Source of the DNA: JAGDZR01 sp049115695
Lineage (GTDB): Bacteria; Bacteroidota; Bacteroidia; Cytophagales; Cyclobacteriaceae
Reading direction: 5' to 3'
Length of the DNA: 64,000 bases
Assembly: GCA_049115695.1 (NCBI GenBank)
Contig: JAGDZR010000007.1
Location: 248,001 to 312,000, forward strand
Shown here: one piece after another, positions 1 to 9,229 of the stretch
Position numbering within the stretch: position 1 is the first letter of the stretch
How the letters are laid out: each line of letters opens with the position of its first letter
Made by a program: the position numbers and the translations under genes
Notes under the pieces: generated by a model
Database searches by the model: none
Seen by the model: only the letters and a program-made list of their open reading frames with translations
What the model was told of the DNA's origin: nothing

Positions 1-224
1 CTGACGGATTTGCACTGTTTACAGGCACATTATTTGCGCCTACTAAAGATCGCGATGGTGAAGGGATGGGATTCACCCATAAAAAGGGTGATGTCGTAAC
101 CATTTCATCCGATAAGCTAGGTAAACTTCAAAACGAAGTAGTGTTTACGCATGAAGCTCCACAATGGGAGTTTGGTCTAGGTGCGTTGATGCAAAATCTG
201 GCGGAAAGGGGATTGCTTACATAA
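1..224 (+). CDS. Fumarylacetoacetate hydrolase family protein (3' end only)
   Basis: Only the last 73 codons are in the window; the first full codon begins at base 3. The C-terminus contains GFTHKKGDVVTIS, then a KLGKLQNEV stretch, and ends in LMQNLAERGLL. This pattern is familiar from the C-terminal catalytic domain of the roughly 390-aa fumarylacetoacetate hydrolase family, which cleaves or isomerises beta-diketo acids in aromatic and sugar-acid catabolism. The substrate cannot be read from this fragment. The gene converges on the DUF5916 gene with only 3 bases between their stop codons. It is not the same gene as the fumarylacetoacetase near 55-56 kb. Confidence 0.7.
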   Translation, partial: DGFALFTGTLFAPTKDRDGEGMGFTHKKGDVVTISSDKLGKLQNEVVFTHEAPQWEFGLGALMQNLAERGLLT

Positions 225-227
225 ATA

Positions 228-2453
228 CTATTTCAGCAAATCAAATAGCATGGAATACTTGATGGTGAATGAACGATTGCGAATTGATCCATCACCTTCT
301 CGTAGCTCATTGTAAACAACAAATAGCCCTGTATTGGCTTGCTGAAGGATGCTGAATCTGATATTGGATAGCCAAAGTTCAGCAACACTGTTGTATTGTA
401 TCAAACTCTGCACCAGTATCCTCGGCGTAAAGGAATAAGACAATCTGCTCTTGAAGATATTGGTTGCGAAATCTCCCTGATCAAGTGAAACATCATTCCG
501 CTGATAGGCAAATTGTGTATTGAACTTGTCGCCTACCCGGATACCAAGCACACCGCTATTGGCTGATCTATTCCCTCCAAAAAAACCACCAATGACGTGT
601 CTTGTCGAAAGATTGACAGGTTTGGATTGGTTGGTGATGAAGACGATTTGGGCTTCCTGGTGATTGTAAATGTCTTCAGGAACGAAGATGCCATCTGATA
701 TTTCGAACGCCACCTGATTCCCCATTTCATCCAATGGATAATAAACCCCTTCGGTGGTGAAATTCATGCCCGTATGCACTTCATAACCATTACTCCATTC
801 CCAGTGATTGTCAACATGAAGCCTTCCCGAAACTTGTCGCCCATCAAAGTCCCAATACCCCTGGTATGACACATGAGGTCTCAACTCCAGCACGCCCAGG
901 AAATTCTCGGGTCTTATTTGCTTTAATATGAGAAACTCTGGCTTCCGAAAGGCGCCTCTTCCCAGAAAACCTGCCTCTGGATTAAAGCCTTCCTGCACTT
1001 CAGTATAACCTGATGTTAGATTGAGCCCATTCCACTGATAACTGGCTTTCAGTTGATACGCATTGTCCTGGCTGTCAATCTCCGGAGATTGACTTTTCGC
1101 ATAAAATCCCTGGATCTGCGCTTTCTTACCAAAACCTATTTTGGTATCTCCCGCAAAAACCCGATTGTAATCATTGGTAGGATCCCCAATGGTACCTTTA
1201 CTGATATAGGCAGCTCCGACAGTTGATCGGGCTGCTAGCTGATGATTGACTCTTGCTACATTAAAGCTATTCGCCTTGTAGTCCTCATTTTCAGCAGTCT
1301 CTGTGAACATAGATAGCACACCAATGTTGGTTTGATCTACACGACCTGAAAGCCTCGCACCTCCAATGATTGGTATCACTTCCCCTGTACTATTTAGGCC
1401 TATACGACGACTAAAAAACAAATCCACCTCACCAGGACTTCCAACACTAAACAAGCCCGCATTCTCAAGGAAAAACGGGCGTTTCTCAGGGAAGAATAAA
1501 TTGAACCTATCCAGGTTGACCTGTTGATCATCTACTTCCACTTGTGCAAAATCGGTATTGTAGGTCAAATCCAGGGTCACACTTGGTGTAACACTGTATT
1601 TCACATCCACACCCGCATCCAATCGATCATTCTTGGTCACAGGTTCAGTATCATAGATACGATTGGCTTGTCCCAATCCATAGGGAATCACTTTCAGGTT
1701 TCCCGGGCTCTTCAAACTAAGCCCTTCAATATCTCCAGCCAGGGAAAGTCGCTTTAAATCAAACTGAATCGGTAAGGGTGCCCAGTACGCCAATTCGTTT
1801 CGTTTTCGGATGATCCGCTGGAAATTCGCACCCCATGTTACGTCATCTCCGGTCTTAAAACGAATGGTTTTCAGAGGGATGGCAAACTCAGCACTCCATC
1901 CGTAATCTCCTACGTCTGTTTTGACGGTCCAGGAACCATCCCAGTTAAGGTTGAACCCTCCAATCACACCTCCCTGCTGACGGTTTTGATTGAAGTTTCC
2001 CTGTCCTTCATTGTCTACTTGCGCATCGTACTCGATACCAATCGAGTTGGTCCCAAATACAAATCCATTCTGCTGGTCATGGTAAGTATCTAGAATAAAA
2101 AGAAACGCATCTGTATCATCCAGATTCGCATCTCTTCTTGCATCGGAAACCACCAGCTTTTCAGGCTCACTATCATAGCAAATGACAGACAAGTAAAAAG
2201 TGGTCGGGGTATAGGCCAGTCGAATTTCTGTTTTCTCAGACACCTTCTGCCCCACATCGGGACGGATTTGTACCAAGTCTGTGATGGGCGCAATTGCATC
2301 CCAAACGGGATCATCAATAACCTGTCCGTCAATGGTTGGTTCCTGCTCAATTTGCGTCGCAGAGGTGACAGGTCTTTCCGAAAGGATGGTACCATTCTGG
2401 GAATAAGCAAACCCCCAAACCAATATTATCAAAATACTCAGATACCCCCTCAT
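228..2453 (-). CDS. DUF5916 outer-membrane protein with CBM9-like N-terminal domain
   Basis: A 741-aa protein starting with a signal peptide (hydrophobic ILIILVWGFAYS, cleavage near residue 19). Residues ~30-230 look like the family 9 carbohydrate-binding-like beta-sandwich that opens DUF5916 proteins (EPTIDGQVIDDPVW, then the YDAQVDNEGQG region). The remaining ~500 residues are rich in alternating hydrophobic and aromatic strands, as expected of a C-terminal beta-barrel, and include FNLFFPEKRPFFLENAGLF, a hallmark stretch of this family. These proteins are very common in Bacteroidota; their biochemical function is not established. The gene has its own spacing on both sides and no obvious operon partner. 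Confidence 0.9.
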   Translation of the reverse strand: MRGYLSILIILVWGFAYSQNGTILSERPVTSATQIEQEPTIDGQVIDDPVWDAIAPITDLVQIRPDVGQKVSEKTEIRLAYTPTTFYLSVICYDSEPEKLVVSDARRDANLDDTDAFLFILDTYHDQQNGFVFGTNSIGIEYDAQVDNEGQGNFNQNRQQGGVIGGFNLNWDGSWTVKTDVGDYGWSAEFAIPLKTIRFKTGDDVTWGANFQRIIRKRNELAYWAPLPIQFDLKRLSLAGDIEGLSLKSPGNLKVIPYGLGQANRIYDTEPVTKNDRLDAGVDVKYSVTPSVTLDLTYNTDFAQVEVDDQQVNLDRFNLFFPEKRPFFLENAGLFSVGSPGEVDLFFSRRIGLNSTGEVIPIIGGARLSGRVDQTNIGVLSMFTETAENEDYKANSFNVARVNHQLAARSTVGAAYISKGTIGDPTNDYNRVFAGDTKIGFGKKAQIQGFYAKSQSPEIDSQDNAYQLKASYQWNGLNLTSGYTEVQEGFNPEAGFLGRGAFRKPEFLILKQIRPENFLGVLELRPHVSYQGYWDFDGRQVSGRLHVDNHWEWSNGYEVHTGMNFTTEGVYYPLDEMGNQVAFEISDGIFVPEDIYNHQEAQIVFITNQSKPVNLSTRHVIGGFFGGNRSANSGVLGIRVGDKFNTQFAYQRNDVSLDQGDFATNIFKSRLSYSFTPRILVQSLIQYNSVAELWLSNIRFSILQQANTGLFVVYNELREGDGSIRNRSFTIKYSMLFDLLK

Positions 2454-2607
2454 ATTGCAGGCTAAAATTAGAAATACGACAAAGTAAGCCCTGGATCATT
2501 GGCTGGTAAAATGATTTTACTTAGACGGTGTTATTCCTTTTGACTCAATCCAATCTTCATGCTCCTATTTCAATAAGTCAAACTACTAACCCCTGATTTA
2601 AAGGCCG

Positions 2608-3921
2608 TCATTCTTCAGGAGAAGCATGCAGCAATTCCAATCCGGTCGACGATCGAGGTTTAAACCCCGTCCAGTCCTCATCATTGGAGTTTTCATTAAT
2701 ATCCAGGTATTTCTCTAAATCCTCCTTCTTCAGATGAATGCCCAAAAAGGCCGTGACAAAATGCTGATTGATGTTATTCATCCTTTCTTCGCTCCATGCT
2801 GGGTCTGCATATCGATAGTATTCATCAAAATGAAGCCCCGGCTGCAATGATTCAGCTGGTGGTGGATTTGGCGCAACATTGTGACGGGCATTTTGATAAG
2901 TGAGCAAGTATCGATCGGAGTTGATCGCTCCATCATAAATAGCTTTGATTCCCTTCTCATAACCTGAAACATCATCCTGACTCCCAGCTACAAAAAATGT
3001 CGGCACCTTCAATCCTTTCAGTCCTTCAGCATCCCAAACTCCACGTTCCATTCCCCAGGGAGCGAAGGCAACTACGGCTTTTATGCGATCATCGTAAGAA
3101 GCTATAAAATCAGGATGGTTGGTTGTGCGGACATCCAGGGATTTACTACCTCCTGAAAAGTTAGTAAACAAGGTCGCCGCAGCTTGACTGTATCCCGCCC
3201 CAGCGGCATTTAGTGCCCCGTATCCTCCCATTGAATAACCAACCAGTGCTGTGTTATTTGAATCTACGATTTCGGATAAAAAACTTCCGCTCCCTGATTT
3301 ACCTAATTCTTCAATCTGGTTCAAAATGAACAAATCATCCTTGGCACGATTGAGTAGCGTGCTTGGGAAGCCTTTGGCATCCAAAAAAGTTGATTCCATA
3401 TGATCTATTGATACAACCACATATCCCTTGGATGCCAGGTTTTCTGTTAGATAAGTGAATAGCAATCTTGATCCGGTATACCCATGCGAAACGATAACCA
3501 ATGGAAACGGATCGTTATTCTGAAGTGGTGCGGCATCCCGACTTGCCCTACCTAAAAAGGTAAATGGAATGATTGGTCGTTCTGGATTGTTGAACTGCCC
3601 CATCACCTCATCATATTTCACAATTTCTTTTTGTCCTGCCTCTAGCATCGCGGGATACCAGATTTCAACCTTTAGTGAACGGTCATATACAGGATCTACT
3701 CCGTCAACAGAATTCAGTACATCCACCTGATCCTTGTTAATAAAAGTGAGCGTTTGGACCCCTACTTTATAATCCCCTCTCTGTGCAAGTTCTGGAGCAT
3801 CAGGTAATGCATCTCCATATAGAAAGGAATTCTCTGCCTTTTGAGCAATCGCCATATCACATTCGATTAGGAGTGTAATGCAACAGGCAATCGCTAATAA
3901 TTTTGCTTGGGTCATTTTCAT
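2608..3921 (-). CDS. Secreted alpha/beta hydrolase, PAF-acetylhydrolase/dienelactone-hydrolase-like
   Basis: A 437-aa protein with an N-terminal signal sequence (LLAIACCITLLIE, cleavage near AIAQ). The alpha/beta hydrolase fold is shown by the oxyanion-side motif VIVSHGYTGSR, the nucleophile elbow GYSMGGYGA (Ser) and a histidine in NARHNVAPNPPP. An acid could come from VAGSQDDVSG. The order and the insertion before the nucleophile resemble platelet-activating-factor acetylhydrolase-type and dienelactone-hydrolase-type enzymes, so an exported esterase or lipase is likely; the substrate is unknown. It stands alone, with about 150 bases to the DUF5916 gene and about 260 bases upstream of its start. 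Confidence 0.8.
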   Translation of the reverse strand: MKMTQAKLLAIACCITLLIECDMAIAQKAENSFLYGDALPDAPELAQRGDYKVGVQTLTFINKDQVDVLNSVDGVDPVYDRSLKVEIWYPAMLEAGQKEIVKYDEVMGQFNNPERPIIPFTFLGRASRDAAPLQNNDPFPLVIVSHGYTGSRLLFTYLTENLASKGYVVVSIDHMESTFLDAKGFPSTLLNRAKDDLFILNQIEELGKSGSGSFLSEIVDSNNTALVGYSMGGYGALNAAGAGYSQAAATLFTNFSGGSKSLDVRTTNHPDFIASYDDRIKAVVAFAPWGMERGVWDAEGLKGLKVPTFFVAGSQDDVSGYEKGIKAIYDGAINSDRYLLTYQNARHNVAPNPPPAESLQPGLHFDEYYRYADPAWSEERMNNINQHFVTAFLGIHLKKEDLEKYLDINENSNDEDWTGFKPRSSTGLELLHASPEE

Positions 3922-4180
3922 GAAATCAATTTATCTAAAAAAGATCAAACACTGATGGGAACGTGAAATGAGTACCAAAATGTTAATTCACACCTTTAGG
4001 ATTGACGCTCTACATCAATTAATATTCTCACTGATGGCATGCAGAAAACTGAACCAGAGCGTTTAGCAGATAGTGCTAGCATACAGACAATAAGGGTAAA
4101 ATAAAATGGGCGTAAATTGTAAGTAGGTGCATTCAAATGCCAAAAACATCACATTCAATTCGTTCTTTTTAATTAAAACA

Positions 4181-5068
4181 ATGAAACAAAGTTTAACATA
4201 CTATGTCACCCTTTTGGTCATTAAACTGAAAGGGATCAAAAGAAACTTTAGTAGTGACCCCATAGACTTCAAGAAAATCAGGAAGGAAGACGTCCACAAG
4301 CCAGTTGGTAGTTTTTTCAAGAAGAATATTTTACAAACTTTTAAAATTTCGGACTCCCTGATTACAGAAATAGGTTTAAGTAAAAACGCTGATAACCTAT
4401 TGGTTTTTATTCATGGGGGTGCTTTTATCTCTGGCCCTTCAAAGCATCATTGGGATGTTGCGAAAGAGATAGTGGAGCAAACGAATCATAAAGTTTGGTT
4501 GTGTAATTACCCAAAAGCCCCTGAAAATCAAATAAAGGAAATATCCGAGAATATAGACGCAATATATGATGCTGCACTAAAGAATTATCAGGCGCGCAAT
4601 ATTTCAATTATTGGTGATTCGGTTGGTGGTACTTTAGCGAGTGCACTAGTTCAGCGTTTGATTATAAATAAAGTAGCATTACCTAAGAAAATAATGCTCG
4701 TTTCCCCTGTCATGGACGCAACTATGTCTAACCCGAAAATTGAAAATACGGAAAAGTCAGATCCAATGCTTTCGAAAACAGGAGTCCTAAGCTCAAATAA
4801 AATGTGTGCCGGGAATCATGATTTGAAAGACCCTATAATTTCTCCTGTGTACGGAAATTTTGAAGGGTTCCCGAAAACAATTTTATTCATTGCCGAAAAC
4901 GACATCATGTATCCAGACGAAAAGTTGGCAGAAAGCAAAATGAAGAAAGCCAATGTAGACATGGAAGTAATTGAAGGGAATAATATGCCACACATTTGGC
5001 CCTATTTGCCAGTAATGAAAGAGGCCAAAGTCGCCTTGAATCAAATAATCCAAATGTTAAACAACTAG
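4181..5068 (+). CDS. Alpha/beta hydrolase, HSL-type esterase
   Basis: I start the protein at the ATG at 4181 (295 aa), because the open frame further upstream begins from an AT-rich region without a signal for initiation. The hormone-sensitive-lipase signature is clear: HGGAFISG (oxyanion hole), GDSVGGTLAS (nucleophile Ser), Asp in ENDIMYPDE and His in NMPHIWP. It is probably a cytoplasmic carboxylesterase acting on small acyl esters. The gene is visibly richer in A and T, with many AAA/AAT codons compared with its neighbours, and is followed by a gene fragment, so it may be acquired DNA. Substrate unknown. Confidence 0.8.
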   Translation: MKQSLTYYVTLLVIKLKGIKRNFSSDPIDFKKIRKEDVHKPVGSFFKKNILQTFKISDSLITEIGLSKNADNLLVFIHGGAFISGPSKHHWDVAKEIVEQTNHKVWLCNYPKAPENQIKEISENIDAIYDAALKNYQARNISIIGDSVGGTLASALVQRLIINKVALPKKIMLVSPVMDATMSNPKIENTEKSDPMLSKTGVLSSNKMCAGNHDLKDPIISPVYGNFEGFPKTILFIAENDIMYPDEKLAESKMKKANVDMEVIEGNNMPHIWPYLPVMKEAKVALNQIIQMLNN

Positions 5069-5100
5069 CGACAACCGCATGCATAAATGACAATTACTAC

Positions 5101-5305
5101 TTAACTGAGGTATAACAATTCAACTTTATCTATGTCGCTTAGTTTCATTTTAATCTTATTTATGCCTTCCAACCAATCGTTATACGCCTTATCTCCAGAG
5201 GTAGCAATAGGGCGTGAATCTAGTGAAACTACCCGATCTCCACAATAGTCATTATGAAGCGCTGTTCCGGAGTTCAAAGTCCCGAAAAAAGGAAAGCAAA
5301 GAAGC
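5101..5305 (-). pseudogene. C-terminal fragment of an unrecognised protein
   Basis: This is the only coding-like stretch in the 343-base gap between the esterase and the NYN gene. Read on the minus strand it gives about 67 open codons without an ATG, containing GTLNSGTALHNDYCGDRVV and later WLEGINKIKMKLSDIDKVE, and it ends in a TAA. Composition and sequence look protein-like rather than random. A stop codon precedes it and no start is present, so it is most simply the 3' remnant of a deleted gene. I do not recognise the family; a coincidental open frame cannot be excluded. Confidence 0.3.
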
Positions 5306-5334
5306 TAAAGAACTAAACCTGAGCAAGCTCTTAC

Positions 5335-5342
5335 TATCTTTG
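5335..5342 (+). promoter_or_regulatory. Putative -7 promoter element for the NYN gene
   Basis: TATCTTTG matches the Bacteroidota -7 consensus TAnnTTTG and lies 70 bases before the NYN start codon. No clear TTTG is found at the -33 position, so support is partial. Confidence 0.3.
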
Positions 5343-5411
5343 AAAGGATGATAAGTTACCGAGTTTAACTTTTCTCGGACAGCCTAGCTTCACTTACATA
5401 ACACAAAACCC

Positions 5412-6170
5412 ATGAGTCAAAACGTTAACATGGCTGTCCTGATCGATGGTGACAATGTACCCTCTGCCAACATAAAAGAAATGATGGAAGAAATTGCCAA
5501 ATACGGCAATCCAACGATAAAACGAATCTATGGTGACTGGACCAGGCCAGGACTGAATAAATGGAAGAATCTTTTGCTTGAAAACGCCATTACACCTATT
5601 CAGCAGTATGGCTATACCACTGGAAAAAACGCCACCGACTCTGCCATGATCATCGATGCGATGGACATCCTGTACAGCGACAAAGTGAATGGATTCTGTC
5701 TTGTTTCCAGTGATAGTGATTTCACAAAGTTGGCCACTCGGTTGAGAGAGGCAGGCATGCTGGTCATTGGTATCGGCGAAAAGAAAACGCCTAATCCTTT
5801 TATCGTGGCATGTGATAAGTTTATCTACATTGAAATTTTAAGGAATCAGACCTCCGACAAGATCGAAAAGAAAGCAAAGGACAAATCAGGAGTCGAAAAG
5901 ATCCGTGACAGAGAGATTGGGCTGATAAAATCCTCCATTCGTGATCTGTCCGATGAAGATGGCTGGGCATTTTTGGGTGATGTAGGCAGCTTGATCCAAA
6001 AGAAGCAGCCCAATTTTGATGCTAGAAATTACGGATTTGAAAAATTAACTCCACTCATCCAGTCTATTGGACAATTTGAAATCGAGCAGAGAGAAACTAC
6101 CAAGAGCCGAAACAAATTGATCTATGTGAAAAACAAGGAAAAAAATCACAATAAACGTACACATAATTAA
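5412..6170 (+). CDS. NYN-domain ribonuclease-like protein with C-terminal LOTUS (OST-HTH) domain
   Basis: A 252-aa cytoplasmic protein. Residues ~5-150 form a NYN/LabA (DUF88) domain of the PIN-like nuclease fold: LIDGDNV supplies the first acidic residues, ATDSAMIIDAMD the second group and VSSDSDFTKLATRLRE the third, so the metal-binding aspartates appear intact. Residues ~170-243 match the OST-HTH/LOTUS fold (GWAFLGDVGSLIQKKQPNF, then YGFEKLTPLIQS), an RNA-binding winged helix also found in animal germ-line proteins. Together this suggests a single-strand RNA-binding, possibly RNA-cleaving regulator. It is monocistronic, flanked by a gene fragment and by tRNA-Thr. Cellular targets are unknown. 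Confidence 0.85.
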   Translation: MSQNVNMAVLIDGDNVPSANIKEMMEEIAKYGNPTIKRIYGDWTRPGLNKWKNLLLENAITPIQQYGYTTGKNATDSAMIIDAMDILYSDKVNGFCLVSSDSDFTKLATRLREAGMLVIGIGEKKTPNPFIVACDKFIYIEILRNQTSDKIEKKAKDKSGVEKIRDREIGLIKSSIRDLSDEDGWAFLGDVGSLIQKKQPNFDARNYGFEKLTPLIQSIGQFEIEQRETTKSRNKLIYVKNKEKNHNKRTHN

Positions 6171-6238
6171 TCAGCCGAACGTTTCTCACTTGAATGATGG
6201 GTGGCTGTCTTTGTGTATCTTAATATGTATACAACAAA

Positions 6239-6271
6239 AAAGGGTTACGAAATTCTCATTCGTAACCCTTT
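6239..6271 (-). terminator. Intrinsic terminator downstream of tRNA-Thr
   Basis: A 13-bp perfect stem (AAAGGGTTACGAA with TTCGTAACCCTTT) and 7-base loop. Read on the minus strand it is followed by a run of T, placing it ten bases after the 3' end of tRNA-Thr. Confidence 0.75.
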
Positions 6272-6280
6272 GATTATCAG

Positions 6281-6354
6281 AGCCTCCTGTCGGATTCGAA
6301 CCAACGACCCGCGCATTACAAGTGCGCTGCTCTGGCCAACTGAGCTAAGGAGGC
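6281..6354 (-). tRNA. tRNA-Thr (anticodon TGT)
   Basis: The minus strand folds into a complete 74-nt cloverleaf: acceptor GCCTCCT/AGGAGGC, D-stem GCTC/GAGC, anticodon stem GCGCA/TGCGC around the loop CTTGTAA (anticodon UGU) and T-stem GTTGG/CCGAC with TTCGAAT. Position 73 is U, as common for threonine tRNAs outside Enterobacteria. No CCA is encoded. Confidence 0.95.
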
Positions 6355-6427
6355 TTATTCCATTGCTCTAAAGCGAGTGCAAATGTAATTGGAGCATTTA
6401 TAATTACAAATGCGCCAATCGATTTTT

Positions 6428-8614
6428 TTAACTATTTCTTAATATTTTCAATTCCTGCTTTAATCGATTCAGCTCATCACTCGCATCCTCGATCTTTTGC
6501 TCAAATTCTTTCTTAAGTTTATCCGCAGTTTTAGAGCTAGCAAAGAACTCCAAATTAGTTTTCCACGTATTGACATCTCCTTCCAGTTCCTGGATTCTTC
6601 TACGCAATGAATGCTCTTGTCGATGTGCCTTTCGATCACCGTGCGGGCTGCTCTTGATTTGATTGACCCGAATATTCATTTTTATCTCTCGTTGCGTTTC
6701 CTCATCAAAACGACCCAATACGGCATCAACCACACCGTCAAATCTCTTTTGAATCTTCTTGATAGCATTTCTTGGAACAAAACCGACTTCAGCAAAGGCA
6801 TCCACCAGATCGTACAGTGCATCCTGATCAACTTCATCTCCTTTACCCAAGGCATCTATCTTATCGCAGATCTCATGCTTTTGCGTGAGGTTGTCTTCAA
6901 ACTGCTTCTGCTGCTCATTGTTTTGAGATCTTCGGTTGTTGAAGAACTGATCGCAGGCCTTCTTGAATTTATCATAGATCTCATTCTTCACCTTTTCAGG
7001 AACTGGTCCAATTTCTCGCCACTCACCTTGTAATTTTTTCAAAGCGTTAGCAGTTGCTTCCCAATCGGTGCTAGTCATAAGCTCCTCAGCCCTGGCAATC
7101 AATTCTTCTTTCTTCTTCTGATTGTCTTCTCGTTGCGATTCAAATCCCTTGAAGAAATTTGACTTGTTCGCAAAGAACTTCTTAAAGCTTCCCCAGAATA
7201 GTTTATTGACTTCCTTTGCCTTTTCCCTTGGCATTCCTCCTATGGCATCCCAGCGCTTCTGTACTTCCTGAATCTCCTTGGTTTTCTTATTCCATTCAGT
7301 TATCCTGTCACTGTTGAAGTCCACAAATGTTTGGACCTCCTTAGCCAAGGTCATTTTCTTTTCGAGATTATCCTGAAGTTCCTTTTTCAGATCCTCAACA
7401 AACCCCTTTCTTTTGGCATATATTTTATCAGAAGCTGCCTTGAATCGCAACCACAATTGCTCTTGTTCCTCTCTTGGGACCGGCCCGGCATGTTTGTATT
7501 CCTCATGCAACTCATTCAACTGCACAATGGCATCCTTCAAGTTATCAAGCGAATCCAATTGTTCTGCCTTCTCACAAAGAGTAGCCTTAATCTTAAGGTT
7601 CTTCTTACGGTCGAGCTCTTTTAATTCGAAATAAATGCTCCGAGCATCATAGTATCTATCCAGGAGTGCATTGTAATTGGCCCACAGCATTTTGTTTTGC
7701 CCGGGAGGAACAGGCCCTATATTTCTCCATTCCTCTTGAATATCTTTAATCGATTTGATACTAGAGGTAGATTCCTCTCCATCGACTAGCTCTCTTATCT
7801 TATCAAGTAGCTCTGTTTTTCTTTTTAGATTCTCATCTTTGGCCTTTTCCAGACCATTGAAATATTTGTTTCTTTTTTCTCTGAGTAGGTTGTAGTAATC
7901 ATTAAACCTTACATCCTCTTCATTTCCTTTGAAGACAAAATCTTCTTCTACTGCTCCTTCTTCTTTTAAAAACTCTTCCAACGCAACTTGTCTCTCAGCG
8001 TTGAAAAGTTCGTCAAACCTGGGGCGAATTTGCTTTAAGATCCTATCGACCCTGCGCATATCCTCTTCATTCTTGATCTCAACAATGAAGTTTACCAGCT
8101 CCTCCTTTGTCGAATTTTCAAAATCCAACTCCTCTTCCTGATGGTCATCATGCTCTTCCTCCTCAGGATGATCCTCACCGGAAGCCTTAGACTCATCTGA
8201 AGCGTCATCAGCCATTTTATCATCGTCAGAAGACACTTCGGCTGCCACTTCGACCTCACCGATCTCATCAGTTTTTGAAATCTCCTCTTTTGATTCCTCA
8301 CTTACTGAAGCAATTGTTTCTATTTCAGCACCATCTTCTAGCAAATCTTTCTCACTTACAGGCTCGGTTGGAGACTCTTTTACCTCCTCCTCGAGCTGCT
8401 CTTCTTTAGCTGCTTCGACCGGCTCAGACGATTCTTCCGTTACTACATTGTCCGATTCCTCATTGGGCGCAGTAAGCTTATCCTCAGATTGAACTTTAGG
8501 TTCATTTTCTTTACTTTCCTCAACACTATTTGTTAATTCAGCTTCTTGCTGAACAGTTTCCGGAATGGCTGGTACTTCCGGCTTTTGGTTGTCGTTTTCC
8601 ATATCTTCTATCAT
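6428..8614 (-). CDS. DUF349-repeat protein with long acidic N-terminus
   Basis: A 728-aa protein. Residues ~1-160 are low complexity and dominated by Glu, Asp, Ser and Val. The rest is helical and carries five DUF349 repeats recognisable by a W/F...G.VP core: WRNIGPVPPGQ, YKHAGPVPREE, WDAIGGMPREK, WREIGPVPEKV and FAEVGFVPRNA. The end (from about residue 670) is a predicted coiled coil. DUF349 proteins are widespread in Bacteroidota; their role is not settled. The first ATG is at 8614 and a second in-frame ATG (MENDNQK) at 8602. A small hairpin lies exactly in front of the first ATG. The gene follows yqgE after 36 bases and may be co-transcribed with it. Confidence 0.85.
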   Translation of the reverse strand: MIEDMENDNQKPEVPAIPETVQQEAELTNSVEESKENEPKVQSEDKLTAPNEESDNVVTEESSEPVEAAKEEQLEEEVKESPTEPVSEKDLLEDGAEIETIASVSEESKEEISKTDEIGEVEVAAEVSSDDDKMADDASDESKASGEDHPEEEEHDDHQEEELDFENSTKEELVNFIVEIKNEEDMRRVDRILKQIRPRFDELFNAERQVALEEFLKEEGAVEEDFVFKGNEEDVRFNDYYNLLREKRNKYFNGLEKAKDENLKRKTELLDKIRELVDGEESTSSIKSIKDIQEEWRNIGPVPPGQNKMLWANYNALLDRYYDARSIYFELKELDRKKNLKIKATLCEKAEQLDSLDNLKDAIVQLNELHEEYKHAGPVPREEQEQLWLRFKAASDKIYAKRKGFVEDLKKELQDNLEKKMTLAKEVQTFVDFNSDRITEWNKKTKEIQEVQKRWDAIGGMPREKAKEVNKLFWGSFKKFFANKSNFFKGFESQREDNQKKKEELIARAEELMTSTDWEATANALKKLQGEWREIGPVPEKVKNEIYDKFKKACDQFFNNRRSQNNEQQKQFEDNLTQKHEICDKIDALGKGDEVDQDALYDLVDAFAEVGFVPRNAIKKIQKRFDGVVDAVLGRFDEETQREIKMNIRVNQIKSSPHGDRKAHRQEHSLRRRIQELEGDVNTWKTNLEFFASSKTADKLKKEFEQKIEDASDELNRLKQELKILRNS

Positions 8615-8631
8615 ACCTCTCTTAGAGAGGT
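8615..8631 (-). promoter_or_regulatory. Hairpin abutting the DUF349 gene start
   Basis: ACCTCTC and GAGAGGT pair around a 3-base loop, ending on the base before the first ATG. The arm contains the only purine-rich, Shine-Dalgarno-like stretch (AGAGAGG) in the leader, so folding would hide it. Whether it regulates translation is inference. Confidence 0.4.
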
Positions 8632-8650
8632 TAAAATTAGCAATCCAAAT

Positions 8651-9229
8651 CTAATTCAATCGTGGATCGATTGGATAGTTGGACATCACTTTAAATTTTC
8701 CACCCATTCTCTTAAGTACTTCTTTCCACAGGAGATCAGGATTTGTATTAAATAACAGTTGAGCGTCGGTTCCCTTGTATATAATCCAGGATTTTACTTT
8801 CAATTCTTCTTCAAGTTGACCTGGTGACCAGCCGGAATATCCGGCAAAAAATCTAAAATCATCGGGGTTAGCCTGTTGAGTATTGACCAATGACACCAAT
8901 TCTGAAAACTCCCCTCCCCAATAAATATTCTTTACAATCTCCTTTCCAGAGTGATAATTGTGCGACGATTTATGGATGAAATGTAGCGTGTTTTGCTGTA
9001 CTGGTCCCCCAACAAACAATTCAGCCTTAAAGGTATCAATCTCTTCCACTGCCTCTCCGAGACTCGTTTCAGATGGTTTATTAAGTACAAATCCAAAAGT
9101 CCCGTCATCATCATGTTCGCACAGCAACACAACTGTACGCTCAAAATTGGGATCAGGAAGATAAGGTTCTGAAATCAACAAATCCCCTCGCTGTGGCTCA
9201 ACCCATTCATCTGATGAAAAATAATCCAT
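8651..9229 (-). CDS. YqgE/AlgH family protein
   Basis: A 192-aa protein matching the YqgE/AlgH (DUF179) family along its length. The N-terminal RGDLLISEPYLPDPNFERTV and the GFVLNKP segment are the family signature, and FAGYSGWSPGQLEEEL is the second conserved block. The family has no confirmed biochemical activity. Its ATG at 9229 directly follows the TAA of miaE (9230-9232), so translation of the two is probably coupled. Length is normal for the family. Confidence 0.92.
   Translation of the reverse strand: MDYFSSDEWVEPQRGDLLISEPYLPDPNFERTVVLLCEHDDDGTFGFVLNKPSETSLGEAVEEIDTFKAELFVGGPVQQNTLHFIHKSSHNYHSGKEIVKNIYWGGEFSELVSLVNTQQANPDDFRFFAGYSGWSPGQLEEELKVKSWIIYKGTDAQLLFNTNPDLLWKEVLKRMGGKFKVMSNYPIDPRLN

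Noticed and set aside
6611..8301. Several 65-140-codon frames opposite or across the DUF349 gene.
   Set aside because: They are antisense or shifted shadows of a repetitive Glu/Lys/Asp-rich coding sequence and have no independent signals.
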